This document shows positions 33,965-40,833 of a stretch of DNA of 40,978 nt, one piece after another. Every line of letters starts with the position of its first letter. The stretch's first letter is position 1. Below the pieces are notes generated by a model. It was not told the DNA's origin. It ran no database searches and was given only the letters and a program-made list of their open reading frames with translations. The DNA lies in contig NZ_ATGG01000033.1 of assembly GCF_000413855.1 (NCBI RefSeq), positions 1 to 40,978 of the forward strand, given 5' to 3'. The DNA is from Acinetobacter gyllenbergii CIP 110306 = MTCC 11365 (GTDB lineage: Bacteria; Pseudomonadota; Gammaproteobacteria; Pseudomonadales; Moraxellaceae). Made by a program: the position numbers and the translations under genes.

Positions 33965-35950
33965 ATGAGTAAGCAAATCTATTTCTGTGTTTTAGCTGTC
34001 TTGGCGCTTGTGCTGGTTGGGCAAGCTGCTTTCGCACCTGCCGTTTTAACGGGCGTATGGGCAGTGGTTTGGCTGCTATTGCTTCGAAGATATCGTCAAC
34101 AAAGCTGGGCGCCTTTTCCAAAATGGTTCTTGCTGATTTTTATTTTGTTGTGTTTAGGTTTGCTTTATCTTAACTATCAAACCTTATTGGGTATAGAAGC
34201 GGGTGTTGCCTTTTTAAGTACCTGTTTGTTTGCCAAGTGTTTGGAAGCGAAAACCACCCGTGATGTATTAATCATCTTTAATTTTGCCTTATTCGTCAGT
34301 GCGAGTTTGTTATTACATAGCCAAGCGTTTTGGATGGCTGTGATTGTACTTACTGTATTCGTAATGTGTTTACTGGGGCTGTATCGCATACAGACAGGGT
34401 TATTTAATCAAACGAAATTATCATCCAATCAATTTAAACAAGATATTCAGCAAATTTTTAAATTTGTTGGAATAGCAGTTCCTTTCTTTCTGATCTTATT
34501 TATTTTCTTTCCGCGTTTACCACCACTATGGGCGATTCCAATTCAGAGTAATCAGGCCATTACAGGAATCAGTGATCGCATGTCACCTGGGGATATTGCA
34601 CAGTTATCGCAATCTTCGGCTTTGGCGTTTCGGGTTGTGGCGAATATGTCGCAATTTCCAAGTCGATCAGAGCTGTACTGGCGAGCTTTAGTCTTGGATC
34701 AGTATGATGGGGTCACATGGACCAGTAGTTTTTTTAATCAGCAGGTTAAAAATGTGCAGTCCACATCAAGAAGTGTGCCTTATCAATATTTAGCGGCGGA
34801 TGAGCATGCCAACTGGATTATGGGCTTGGAATACTCGATTCCACAGGAGCGCTATTTGCAGTTGTATCAAGATAATAGTATTCGCCCAACTCAATTGGTT
34901 AAGCGTAACGTACCCATACAAATGCTGTGGTTGGGAAGGATGTCTGGTGAAGCGGTAGTCTTATCACCGAGCGAAGTGGCGTTAAATCTCAAATTTGACC
35001 CAGATCGAGATGTAAAAGCCCAGCAATTGGCATATGTGCTTTTTGAGCAAAGTCAAAAACAACCTGAAAAGTATTTACAATCCGTTCTTGCTTGGTATCG
35101 AAAAAATGGCTTTGTTTATACCTTGGCACCAGGAATATTGGGTGGTGATCGTATTGATCAGTTCTTGTTTGCTAGTCGCAAAGGCTTTTGTGAGCACTAT
35201 GCCTCAAGCTTTGTGATGTTGATGCGTTATGCCGGCATTCCTGCACGTGTAGTGACTGGCTATCAAGGTGGGCAATTGGCACCCGATGGACAAAGTTGGG
35301 AAGTTCGTCAACTGGATGCACATGCTTGGAGTGAAGTCTATCTCAATGGGAAATGGCAGAGAATAGACCCAACTGCCATGATTGCACCGCAACGGATTGA
35401 TACTGGCATGCAAGATTATTTGGTACAAGATCAGAGTATATGGGGAGATGAGACTAAGGCTTGGCGTTTACAACAGTTTAAGTTTCTAAACAATATGCGG
35501 ATTTGGAGTGACTACTTAAGCTATCAATGGCAAAGCAAAGTTGTCGGTTATGATGCAGAAAAACAGAAAAACTGGTTGTCTCGCTTAGGGTTAGATTCAA
35601 GTTATGCTTATGTGATTGTTTTGATCGTGAGTATTGGCACGATTTTAGTGATTTATGTGGGGATTTATTGGTGGCGACAAAGAGGGCATCAAACAGATTA
35701 CCAAAGGGCTGTATTCAAATTTCAAAAGAAACTGCCCAAAAATTTATATAAGCAGCCGGCAGAGACTTTTCAGGTATGGATGCAGCGTTTAGCAAGTCAG
35801 CTTGAAAACAAACAGGTATTTGAACAAGCGATTGTGTTATATCAAAAAATTGTTTTTTTAGAGCAGCAGGATGGTGCAAATATTGAAGAATTTAAGCGCT
35901 TGCTTAAAGACTGTGCGATCGCATTAAGACAGTCACAAAAAAACTTGTGA
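33965..35950 (+). CDS. tgpA: TgpA-like membrane transglutaminase-domain protein
   Basis: 661 residues. Five or six N-terminal membrane segments (DUF3488-type, to about residue 195), a periplasmic region, a transglutaminase-like domain with Cys-His-Asp: RKGFCEHYASSFVML near 400, LDAHAWSEVYL near 450, and RIDPTAMI near 470. A further membrane segment at about 550 (YVIVLIVSIGTILVIYVGIY) precedes a cytoplasmic DUF4129-type tail. Pseudomonas TgpA, the namesake, is essential in that species. It is the last gene of the moxR operon and ends 35 bases before a tRNA gene. Confidence 0.92.
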   Translation: MSKQIYFCVLAVLALVLVGQAAFAPAVLTGVWAVVWLLLLRRYRQQSWAPFPKWFLLIFILLCLGLLYLNYQTLLGIEAGVAFLSTCLFAKCLEAKTTRDVLIIFNFALFVSASLLLHSQAFWMAVIVLTVFVMCLLGLYRIQTGLFNQTKLSSNQFKQDIQQIFKFVGIAVPFFLILFIFFPRLPPLWAIPIQSNQAITGISDRMSPGDIAQLSQSSALAFRVVANMSQFPSRSELYWRALVLDQYDGVTWTSSFFNQQVKNVQSTSRSVPYQYLAADEHANWIMGLEYSIPQERYLQLYQDNSIRPTQLVKRNVPIQMLWLGRMSGEAVVLSPSEVALNLKFDPDRDVKAQQLAYVLFEQSQKQPEKYLQSVLAWYRKNGFVYTLAPGILGGDRIDQFLFASRKGFCEHYASSFVMLMRYAGIPARVVTGYQGGQLAPDGQSWEVRQLDAHAWSEVYLNGKWQRIDPTAMIAPQRIDTGMQDYLVQDQSIWGDETKAWRLQQFKFLNNMRIWSDYLSYQWQSKVVGYDAEKQKNWLSRLGLDSSYAYVIVLIVSIGTILVIYVGIYWWRQRGHQTDYQRAVFKFQKKLPKNLYKQPAETFQVWMQRLASQLENKQVFEQAIVLYQKIVFLEQQDGANIEEFKRLLKDCAIALRQSQKNL

Positions 35951-35973
35951 AGCTGATAAAAAATGAATATCAT
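35945..35973 (+). promoter_or_regulatory. Candidate promoter of tRNA-Val
   Basis: TTGTGA (35945-35950), overlapping the tgpA stop, then 17 bases, then TATCAT (35968-35973; one mismatch to TATAAT). Transcription would begin at about 35980, six bases before the tRNA. Confidence 0.5.
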
Positions 35974-35985
35974 GCTTCTCATTCT

Positions 35986-36062
35986 AGGTGTATAGCTCAG
36001 TTGGTTAGAGCGCTACGTTGACATCGTAGAGGTCAGCAGTTCGAGTCTGCTTATACCTACCA
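35986..36062 (+). tRNA. tRNA-Val (anticodon GAC)
   Basis: 77 bases with a complete cloverleaf: acceptor AGGTGTA/TATACCT with one G-U pair, U8-A9, D arm GCTCAGTTGGTTAGAGC, anticodon stem CTACG/CGTAG with loop TTGACAT (GAC at 36020-36022), T arm with GTTCGAGTC, discriminator A and encoded CCA. The A at position 1 is uncommon for Val tRNA but pairs correctly. The 3' end lies 206 bases from an integrase start, so this is the likely attachment site of the element that follows. Confidence 0.97.
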
Positions 36063-36198
36063 AAATTTTATACTTAATTATCAAGTAGTTAAGTCGCTAA
36101 AATTAAGGTAATTTAAGAGTTTTTAATGCTAAATTGGTCAGCTTGATGGTTTAAAATCGTCAAAATCTGCGTCAAAAACACCTTATTATTTCCGTTTT

Positions 36199-36246
36199 AG
36201 CACCAAAACGCCCCCAAGTTTACACTTGGGTTTTGTGTTTGGTGCT
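36199..36246 (+). terminator. Two-tier hairpin upstream of integrase
   Basis: Inner stem CCCAAGT/ACTTGGG (36213-36219 with 36224-36230) with a TTAC loop followed by TTTT, and an outer 9-bp stem AGCACCAAA/TTTGGTGCT (36199-36207 with 36238-36246). It could end the tRNA transcript, or control the integrase, whose start is 22 bases downstream. Confidence 0.55.
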
Positions 36247-36268
36247 GCTACGACACCAAGGTGGATTT

Positions 36269-37291
36269 ATGCAAAAACCAGTGAAGCGCGGCAATGCTTG
36301 GCGTATTCAAGTACGCTATAAAAATCTTAGAGACAGTGTCACACGTGATACTGCACGAGAGTGTGAACAATGGGCTGCTATTCGTTTACTTGAAATGAAA
36401 GCTGAGTATGATCCTAAAAAAACTCAGATGCAAAAACCATATTTTTCATTCTTTGTCCTTTGTCAGAAATATTATGATGAAGTTGGATATAAGAAAAGAG
36501 GTAAATCCTTTATAAAGCAACAAATAAAAAGAGAAACATTTAAAAATTATTTTGGTGAACTTGCTGAAAAGTCAATTTATGAAATTAAACCTATTGACGT
36601 AAAAAAATGGCGAGATAAACGTTTAGAGAAAGTCGCACCTGGGACAGTACATCGACAAATGTGTTTATACACATCAGTTTTTAATTACGCCAAAAATGAA
36701 CTTTTCTTGATTGAAGACAATCCATTCGCACAGGTCACTAAGCCAACTAAGCCTCCCGCCCGTAATCGACTAATAAGTCATAGTGAAATTGAAATCATAC
36801 TTAAGGCGCTTAATTATAAAATTGGAACAAGGCCACAAACACCAAGACAGTATGTTGCATGGACTTTTCTTTTTGCGATTGAAACTGCTATGAGAAAAGG
36901 GGAGATTCTAGGGATTACGTGTAACAATATCTATCCTGACTACATACATTTGCCAATCACAAAAAATGGTGATGCTCGTGATGTTCCCTTATCTAAAGAA
37001 GCCCGTGATCTTCTAAACCTTATCCCTTACATGGATAGAGTAAAATTAATTCCACATAATTCAAATTCATTTAGATTAATTTGGCAAAGAGCAATTGGGA
37101 AAACAGAATTGCATAATGTAGTTCATTTTCATGATACACGGCATGAAGCTATTACTCGATTTGTGAATAAACGCAAATTACCTGTGGAAATCTTGGCTAA
37201 AGTTACAGGACATAGGGATATTAAAACTCTGATTAATACATATTATAATCCGACCGCTTCAGACATTGCTAAAATGATGAACGCATCTTAA
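36269..37291 (+). CDS. Tyrosine recombinase / phage-type integrase
   Basis: 340 residues from ATG 36269, preceded by AAGGTGG; the frame continues upstream to 36233, but the extra residues fall in the hairpin region. An N-terminal Arm-type DNA-binding portion (AWRIQVRYKNLRDSVTRDTA) and core-binding domain come first. The catalytic set follows: Arg in AIETAMRKGEILGI, Lys in ITKNGDARDVPLS, HDTRH (His and Arg), GHRD (His), and Tyr in LINTYYNP. All residues of an active enzyme are present. Being the first gene after the tRNA and pointing away from it is standard for islands integrated at tRNA 3' ends. Confidence 0.95.
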   Translation: MQKPVKRGNAWRIQVRYKNLRDSVTRDTARECEQWAAIRLLEMKAEYDPKKTQMQKPYFSFFVLCQKYYDEVGYKKRGKSFIKQQIKRETFKNYFGELAEKSIYEIKPIDVKKWRDKRLEKVAPGTVHRQMCLYTSVFNYAKNELFLIEDNPFAQVTKPTKPPARNRLISHSEIEIILKALNYKIGTRPQTPRQYVAWTFLFAIETAMRKGEILGITCNNIYPDYIHLPITKNGDARDVPLSKEARDLLNLIPYMDRVKLIPHNSNSFRLIWQRAIGKTELHNVVHFHDTRHEAITRFVNKRKLPVEILAKVTGHRDIKTLINTYYNPTASDIAKMMNAS

Positions 37292-37298
37292 ATAAAAT

Positions 37299-37316
37299 AG
37301 GGAGCAATTGCTCCCT
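37299..37316. terminator. Hairpin between convergent integrase and HTH genes
   Basis: AGGGAGC/GCTCCCT (37299-37305 with 37310-37316) with AATT loop, A-rich at left and TTATTTC at right. It touches the last base of the minus-strand stop codon and sits 8 bases past the integrase stop. Confidence 0.6.
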
Positions 37317-37618
37317 TATTTCTTTCGATGTGCGCCACGTCTACTGGTGACATTAAAATTCTCTAAAATTGGTATGACTTCTTTCGGATCGTAAAGATGT
37401 TTAGTATCAGTACCTCTGTTAAAAATTCTCAATTTTTCAATAAGTGCTTTGCGCGAGATACTAAATCTTTCTTGTAACCACGCTGCATCTACACGGTTGG
37501 GTAGTTGCTCTGTTTTAAGTTCAATGACTTTCCCGACTTTTGGAATAGTATCATTTAGGAAAACTTGTGGAGGTTCATCAGATTCAATCACCATGACATA
37601 TTTGTTTATAATTCCCAT
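37316..37618 (-). CDS. Small DNA-binding protein, excisionase-like candidate
   Basis: 100 residues. The C-terminal two thirds read like a MerR/excisionase-type winged helix: AAWLQERFSISRKALIEKLR with a Gly-containing wing (FNRGTDTKHLYDPKEV) and a basic end RRGAHRKK. The N-terminal part is beta-rich. It converges on the integrase with a shared hairpin between them, which is compatible with an excision or control role, but homology is not clear enough to name it. ATG 37618; AT-rich upstream. Confidence 0.7.
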   Translation of the reverse strand: MGIINKYVMVIESDEPPQVFLNDTIPKVGKVIELKTEQLPNRVDAAWLQERFSISRKALIEKLRIFNRGTDTKHLYDPKEVIPILENFNVTSRRGAHRKK

Positions 37619-37871
37619 ATTATTTCCAATTAAAAAAATAGATTTAAAAATAATTGCAGAGGGTCAGCAATACAATTACTTATAAAATATAATTTAACAA
37701 ATTAATTAAAAAAAAGATGAGATATGTTTAAAAAATCAAAAAAAAGACTTATTTTTTTTATTATATCAGTAAATAATCTTTTGTTCGTTGTTGGTAATAA
37801 CAACGTCGACTGCTTAGCTCATCTAAAATAAATGAGTTAACGTATACTGCTTTATCTTTTAATTTTATTGT

Positions 37872-38567
37872 TTATTTTTTAAAAGGATTTTTAGGATCAG
37901 ATAAAATCGCGTTTTTCTTGTCGTTAAAGCTTCTACCTTGCTCTGAAAATTTAAATTCTTTGATTTCTGATTCTAAAAACAGCTCTTTTCTAAAATAATT
38001 TTTTATTTGATAAAGCTCTATCATTTTAAGTGTATTCTCAAGATAATTCATTTCAATATTTTGTGATTTAAAAAATGATATAAGCACACTTCCAAGAAAA
38101 AATTTCTCATGATTCTCTTGCTTTCGATCTTTTATCTTTTGTTTTACTTGTCTATAAGAACTATGAAATGAATTTTTGATTTCATCATGTGCTTTTTGTT
38201 TTATTAAATCAGGAACTCTTCGATTGTAGTTTTTTAGCATCCTTAAGGCTATTTTTAATCTTTCATCAGTCTGAGAGAAAGGGTCTTCATATCCACTAAA
38301 ATCAACAATGTCTTTTTCAATATCAGAGCGATCACTTTTTTTGATTGAGCAGATAGTGTCCATTACTTCTTCTAATCTATTTAATTCTAAAACTTTATGA
38401 TATTTATTCCTCAAATTTTTAATGTCTTCTTCTGTAAATTGATTTGCAGTTTTTGATCGAATCAATTGTAGTATTAACTCATCTGAATGAGTGCGTCTTG
38501 CTATCTGTTTTAAGTGCTTTTCAACACTTAAAATCATTTCATCTACTGTTAATCTAGTTCTAGCCAT
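37872..38567 (-). CDS. Hypothetical island protein, possible mobilization accessory
   Basis: 231 residues. Almost entirely helical, very rich in Lys, Glu and Asn, with a basic N-terminus (MARTRLTVDEMILSVEKHLK) and long charged helices (SSYRQVKQKIKDRKQ). No signal peptide or named domain. Its promoter region is shared with the oppositely oriented relaxase gene across the inverted-repeat cluster at 38706-38817, so it could be a DNA-binding partner of the relaxase, in the manner of MobC-type accessory proteins. This is inference from position only. Confidence 0.7.
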   Translation of the reverse strand: MARTRLTVDEMILSVEKHLKQIARRTHSDELILQLIRSKTANQFTEEDIKNLRNKYHKVLELNRLEEVMDTICSIKKSDRSDIEKDIVDFSGYEDPFSQTDERLKIALRMLKNYNRRVPDLIKQKAHDEIKNSFHSSYRQVKQKIKDRKQENHEKFFLGSVLISFFKSQNIEMNYLENTLKMIELYQIKNYFRKELFLESEIKEFKFSEQGRSFNDKKNAILSDPKNPFKK

Positions 38568-38705
38568 TTTTAAACCATCTGCATTTAAGAAAATGTTGGT
38601 ATATCACAGAGTCTAAAAAAAAATCGTCATAAGTTGAGGTTTTCAAAAAAAACTACTCTTCTGTTAGTTTTAACTGTTAATTTATGGCTGTTAATGGTGG
38701 GGCAG

Positions 38706-38745
38706 ATAAAAAATCTTTTTTGCGAATGCAAAAAAGATTTTTTAT
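38706..38745. repeat. 18-bp perfect inverted repeat with GAAT loop
   Basis: Arms 38706-38723 and 38728-38745, ATAAAAAATCTTTTTTGC on the left, perfect, separated by GAAT. It could serve as terminator, single-strand initiation site or oriT arm. It reads the same on both strands. Confidence 0.85.
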
Positions 38746-38756
38746 ATCTCGTTTCC

Positions 38757-38795
38757 GTGTCTTTTAAATTTCGCTTCGCTCGCTTTAAAAGACAC
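38757..38795. repeat. 12-bp perfect inverted repeat with 15-base loop
   Basis: Arms GTGTCTTTTAAA (38757-38768) and TTTAAAAGACAC (38784-38795), loop of TTCGCTTCGCTCGC-type sequence with a small internal direct repeat (CGCT). Confidence 0.85.
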
Positions 38796-38803
38796 TTCTC
38801 CTC

Positions 38804-38817
38804 GTGCTGCGCAGCAC
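38804..38817. repeat. 14-bp perfect palindrome
   Basis: GTGCTGCGCAGCAC, followed by TTTTAG. GC-rich in an AT-rich setting. Typical of a protein-binding operator or strong hairpin. Confidence 0.85.
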
Positions 38818-39033
38818 TTTTAGTTTTAAGCAATTGATTATTATATAATTTATGCGTTACTCATGTTTTAGATTTACTGTTTCTACATACAAACAAAACA
38901 CACAACTAAGTTATTGTTTTTATTATACAAATTGAAATTATGGGAGTGGTATTGCTCATGCGTTTTAATTGAAAAATATTTTTTTTCATTTTTCTTCACG
39001 AAACGAATCATGAATTTTTAAAATTTTGTAGGA

Positions 39034-39062
39034 TCCGATATCCCAGTTAAATTAATATCGGA
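39034..39062 (+). promoter_or_regulatory. 8-bp dyad over the relaxase ribosome-binding site
   Basis: TCCGATAT (39034-39041) and ATATCGGA (39055-39062) form a perfect inverted repeat; the right arm contains the first bases of the GGAAG ribosome-binding site (39060-39064) of the relaxase. It may be an operator for relaxase autoregulation or an RNA stem that hides the ribosome-binding site. Confidence 0.5.
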
Positions 39063-39069
39063 AGTAAAA

Positions 39070-40017
39070 ATGTATTATTTTCATTTAAGTCACAACGTTA
39101 AAGGTGATAGTCAAATAAAATTGAGTGATGGTGATTCAAAGTGTCGACTCTCAAAAAGTGCATATCACTATATTACGCGTACTTTATATTTTTCAAAGCA
39201 TAAAAGTGACATTGAAGAGCTTGAATATTGTGCATCCTATAATATGCCGATTTGGTCTGAAAATAATCCTGAAAAGTTTTGGTATGCAGCTGATCAATAT
39301 ACAAGTGAGACTAGACGAACCTCATCACATATTACAATCGCTTTGCCAAAAGAACTGGATAAAAATCGCCGTATAGAGTTGTCTGAAAGATTAATGTATG
39401 AATTTTGTGGTCAATATAAAATGCCATCAACAATCGCAATTCATAATCATGTGGCTGCGCTCGATGGGCAGTCAGAACAGCCACATTTACATTTATTATT
39501 TTCAGAAAAAAGTATGTTGGATAATATTCAACGTTCCCCCGAGCAGTTCTTTAAGCAATATCGTCAAAAAAATCCTGAAAAAGGAGGTGCATTAAAAATC
39601 ACGGCTGATGTGCTTGGATTCGGTCGTAATATATTATTTCATTACCGAACACAAACTGAAAAAATAATAAATGAATTTTTAGAAAAATATGCGCCCACAA
39701 AAATTATAGAAATTCATGGTATGGAAATCGAAGTGAGCAGTGCAGTATCGTGCTTATCTAATGAAGATTATAATAAAAAACATGGAACCAATTTAAAAGA
39801 TGTCCCACAAATTCCGAGGTCGTTACTCTATAGCACTGATCCTGAAGATCAAGATAAGGTAGCAGAATATAGAAAGAACATTTGGCAAATACGTCAAAAC
39901 AACTTATGCGAACGCTATAAAAATGAGTATGAATTAGCCTTAGTTAGAAAACGTGAACAGGAAAACCAGAATAGACCACAACTTGTTCAATCTAAAAAAT
40001 TTGATTTTGACTTCTAA
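39070..40017 (+). CDS. mobA: MobA/MobL-family relaxase (MOBQ type)
   Basis: 315 residues, a relaxase domain without the C-terminal primase of RSF1010 MobA. Landmarks follow MobA: N-terminal MYYFHLSHNVKGDSQIKLSD, the Tyr region SKSAYHYITRTLYFSK with the expected nucleophile, a motif like RSF1010's PxYW (ENNPEKFWYAADQYTSETRR), the IALPKEL block, and the metal-binding three-His region IAIHNHVAALDGQSEQPHLH (His, then H-x-H). The protein nicks one strand at oriT and pilots the DNA. ATG 39070 has GGAAG six bases upstream. No mobB or mobC is adjacent, unless the minus-strand gene at 37872 plays that part. Confidence 0.9.
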   Translation: MYYFHLSHNVKGDSQIKLSDGDSKCRLSKSAYHYITRTLYFSKHKSDIEELEYCASYNMPIWSENNPEKFWYAADQYTSETRRTSSHITIALPKELDKNRRIELSERLMYEFCGQYKMPSTIAIHNHVAALDGQSEQPHLHLLFSEKSMLDNIQRSPEQFFKQYRQKNPEKGGALKITADVLGFGRNILFHYRTQTEKIINEFLEKYAPTKIIEIHGMEIEVSSAVSCLSNEDYNKKHGTNLKDVPQIPRSLLYSTDPEDQDKVAEYRKNIWQIRQNNLCERYKNEYELALVRKREQENQNRPQLVQSKKFDFDF

Positions 40018-40044
40018 TATGTATTAGTTCAGCCTTTAATTAAA

Positions 40045-40087
40045 TCAGTTGATCTGTCTATATACTTTCTATGGACGGATCAACTGA
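40045..40087. repeat. 17-bp imperfect inverted repeat after the relaxase
   Basis: Arms 40045-40061 and 40071-40087 (TCAGTTGATCTGTC and GACGGATCAACTGA cores) with two G-T pairs and a 9-base loop. It lies between convergent genes and could end either transcript; there is no T-run. Confidence 0.6.
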
Positions 40088-40109
40088 ATTGGTCTTAGTG
40101 CAATTTGAC

Positions 40110-40682
40110 CTATTTCTTAAAATAGTTTTCCATCTGTAATTGTTCAAGCGTATGCCATTGATAACGCTCATGTCCTGCAAAATTTTGTTTGATATATACA
40201 ATATGTTGAAGAATTCGCTTCTGATACTTTAACAGTTGTTGAATACGCTGATCATCATAATCAATATCTACCCGTTGTTGCCGCAGTGCTTGATAAAAGC
40301 AGCGGTAGTCCATATCCATATTTTTTAATATTTCCTTGGATGCCGCAGGGTGGAGTGGTTGGCTTAATCCAACTATTGAATAAGATTCACGCGTGACAAA
40401 GTCGGGGCTTATAAGGGATTCCTTTGCCACTTTTAATGTTGGTTCAAATCTATTTGATCTAACCTTGATATTTTGAAATGCCTGTTGAATCGAATTAATT
40501 AGTGCACTCGGTTGAATAGTATGTGCTGGTGCTGGCTTCTGCAAGCTGGGTGCAGCGACTGGAGCAAAAATGGGTGATTTCACTTTAGCCTGATGATCTT
40601 GTTGACTGTCGACTTTGATGAATTGTTTGAGTTTCTTATAGTTAATCGTATAGAAATTGGTTTGCAGCCTGTGATTGGACAA
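40110..40682 (-). CDS. Hypothetical island protein
   Basis: 190 residues. No signal peptide. Pro/Ala/Gln-rich middle (PIFAPVAAPSLQKPAPAHTI) then a helical end (QQLLKYQKRILQHIVYIKQN). Unrecognised. It converges on the relaxase with the 40045-40087 repeat between, and diverges from the small gene at 40753 over a 70-base gap containing an imperfect dyad. The intact long frame makes it a probable gene. Confidence 0.6.
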   Translation of the reverse strand: MSNHRLQTNFYTINYKKLKQFIKVDSQQDHQAKVKSPIFAPVAAPSLQKPAPAHTIQPSALINSIQQAFQNIKVRSNRFEPTLKVAKESLISPDFVTRESYSIVGLSQPLHPAASKEILKNMDMDYRCFYQALRQQRVDIDYDDQRIQQLLKYQKRILQHIVYIKQNFAGHERYQWHTLEQLQMENYFKK

Positions 40683-40752
40683 TAAAAACTTAAACTGGAC
40701 ATTAAAGTCCTAAACTTTAACAATATAGTTGTAAACTAGGAGAGTTTTAAAA

Positions 40753-40833
40753 ATGTCAAATTTTACATTTGAACCTGAAATTTTTGTGGTCAAAGGACAT
40801 GGTTGGGGTCGTCTCAGGAAACGGAAAATATAG
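40753..40833 (+). pseudogene. 5' end of a gene cut by a Tn3-family transposon
   Basis: ATG 40753 has a good ribosome-binding site (AGGAGAG, 8 bases upstream). It reads MSNFTFEPEIFVVKGHG for 17 codons, then enters the transposon terminal repeat at 40805 and stops at 40831. The original product is not recognised. The 3' part should lie beyond the transposon, outside the window. Confidence 0.6.

Larger units (their letters stand above)
38568..39069. other. 500-bp divergent intergenic region with candidate oriT
   Basis: No convincing gene lies here; short frames on both strands run through hairpin sequence. It holds three consecutive inverted repeats (listed next) and an 8-bp dyad by the relaxase start. 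Relaxase origins of transfer usually lie next to the relaxase gene and contain such repeats; no known MOBQ nick sequence is recognised by eye. Confidence 0.55.

Noticed and set aside
37776..37805. Inverted repeat CGTTGTT/AACAACG in the AT-rich gap upstream of the 37316 gene
   Set aside because: 7-bp arms without T-run or clear neighbours; common by chance in such AT-rich DNA, and no promoter reading supports it.
38627..38837. Two overlapping frames on opposite strands (minus 38627-38833, plus 38634-38837)
   Set aside because: Both are made by the inverted repeats at 38706-38817, so each strand mimics the other; no ribosome-binding sites.
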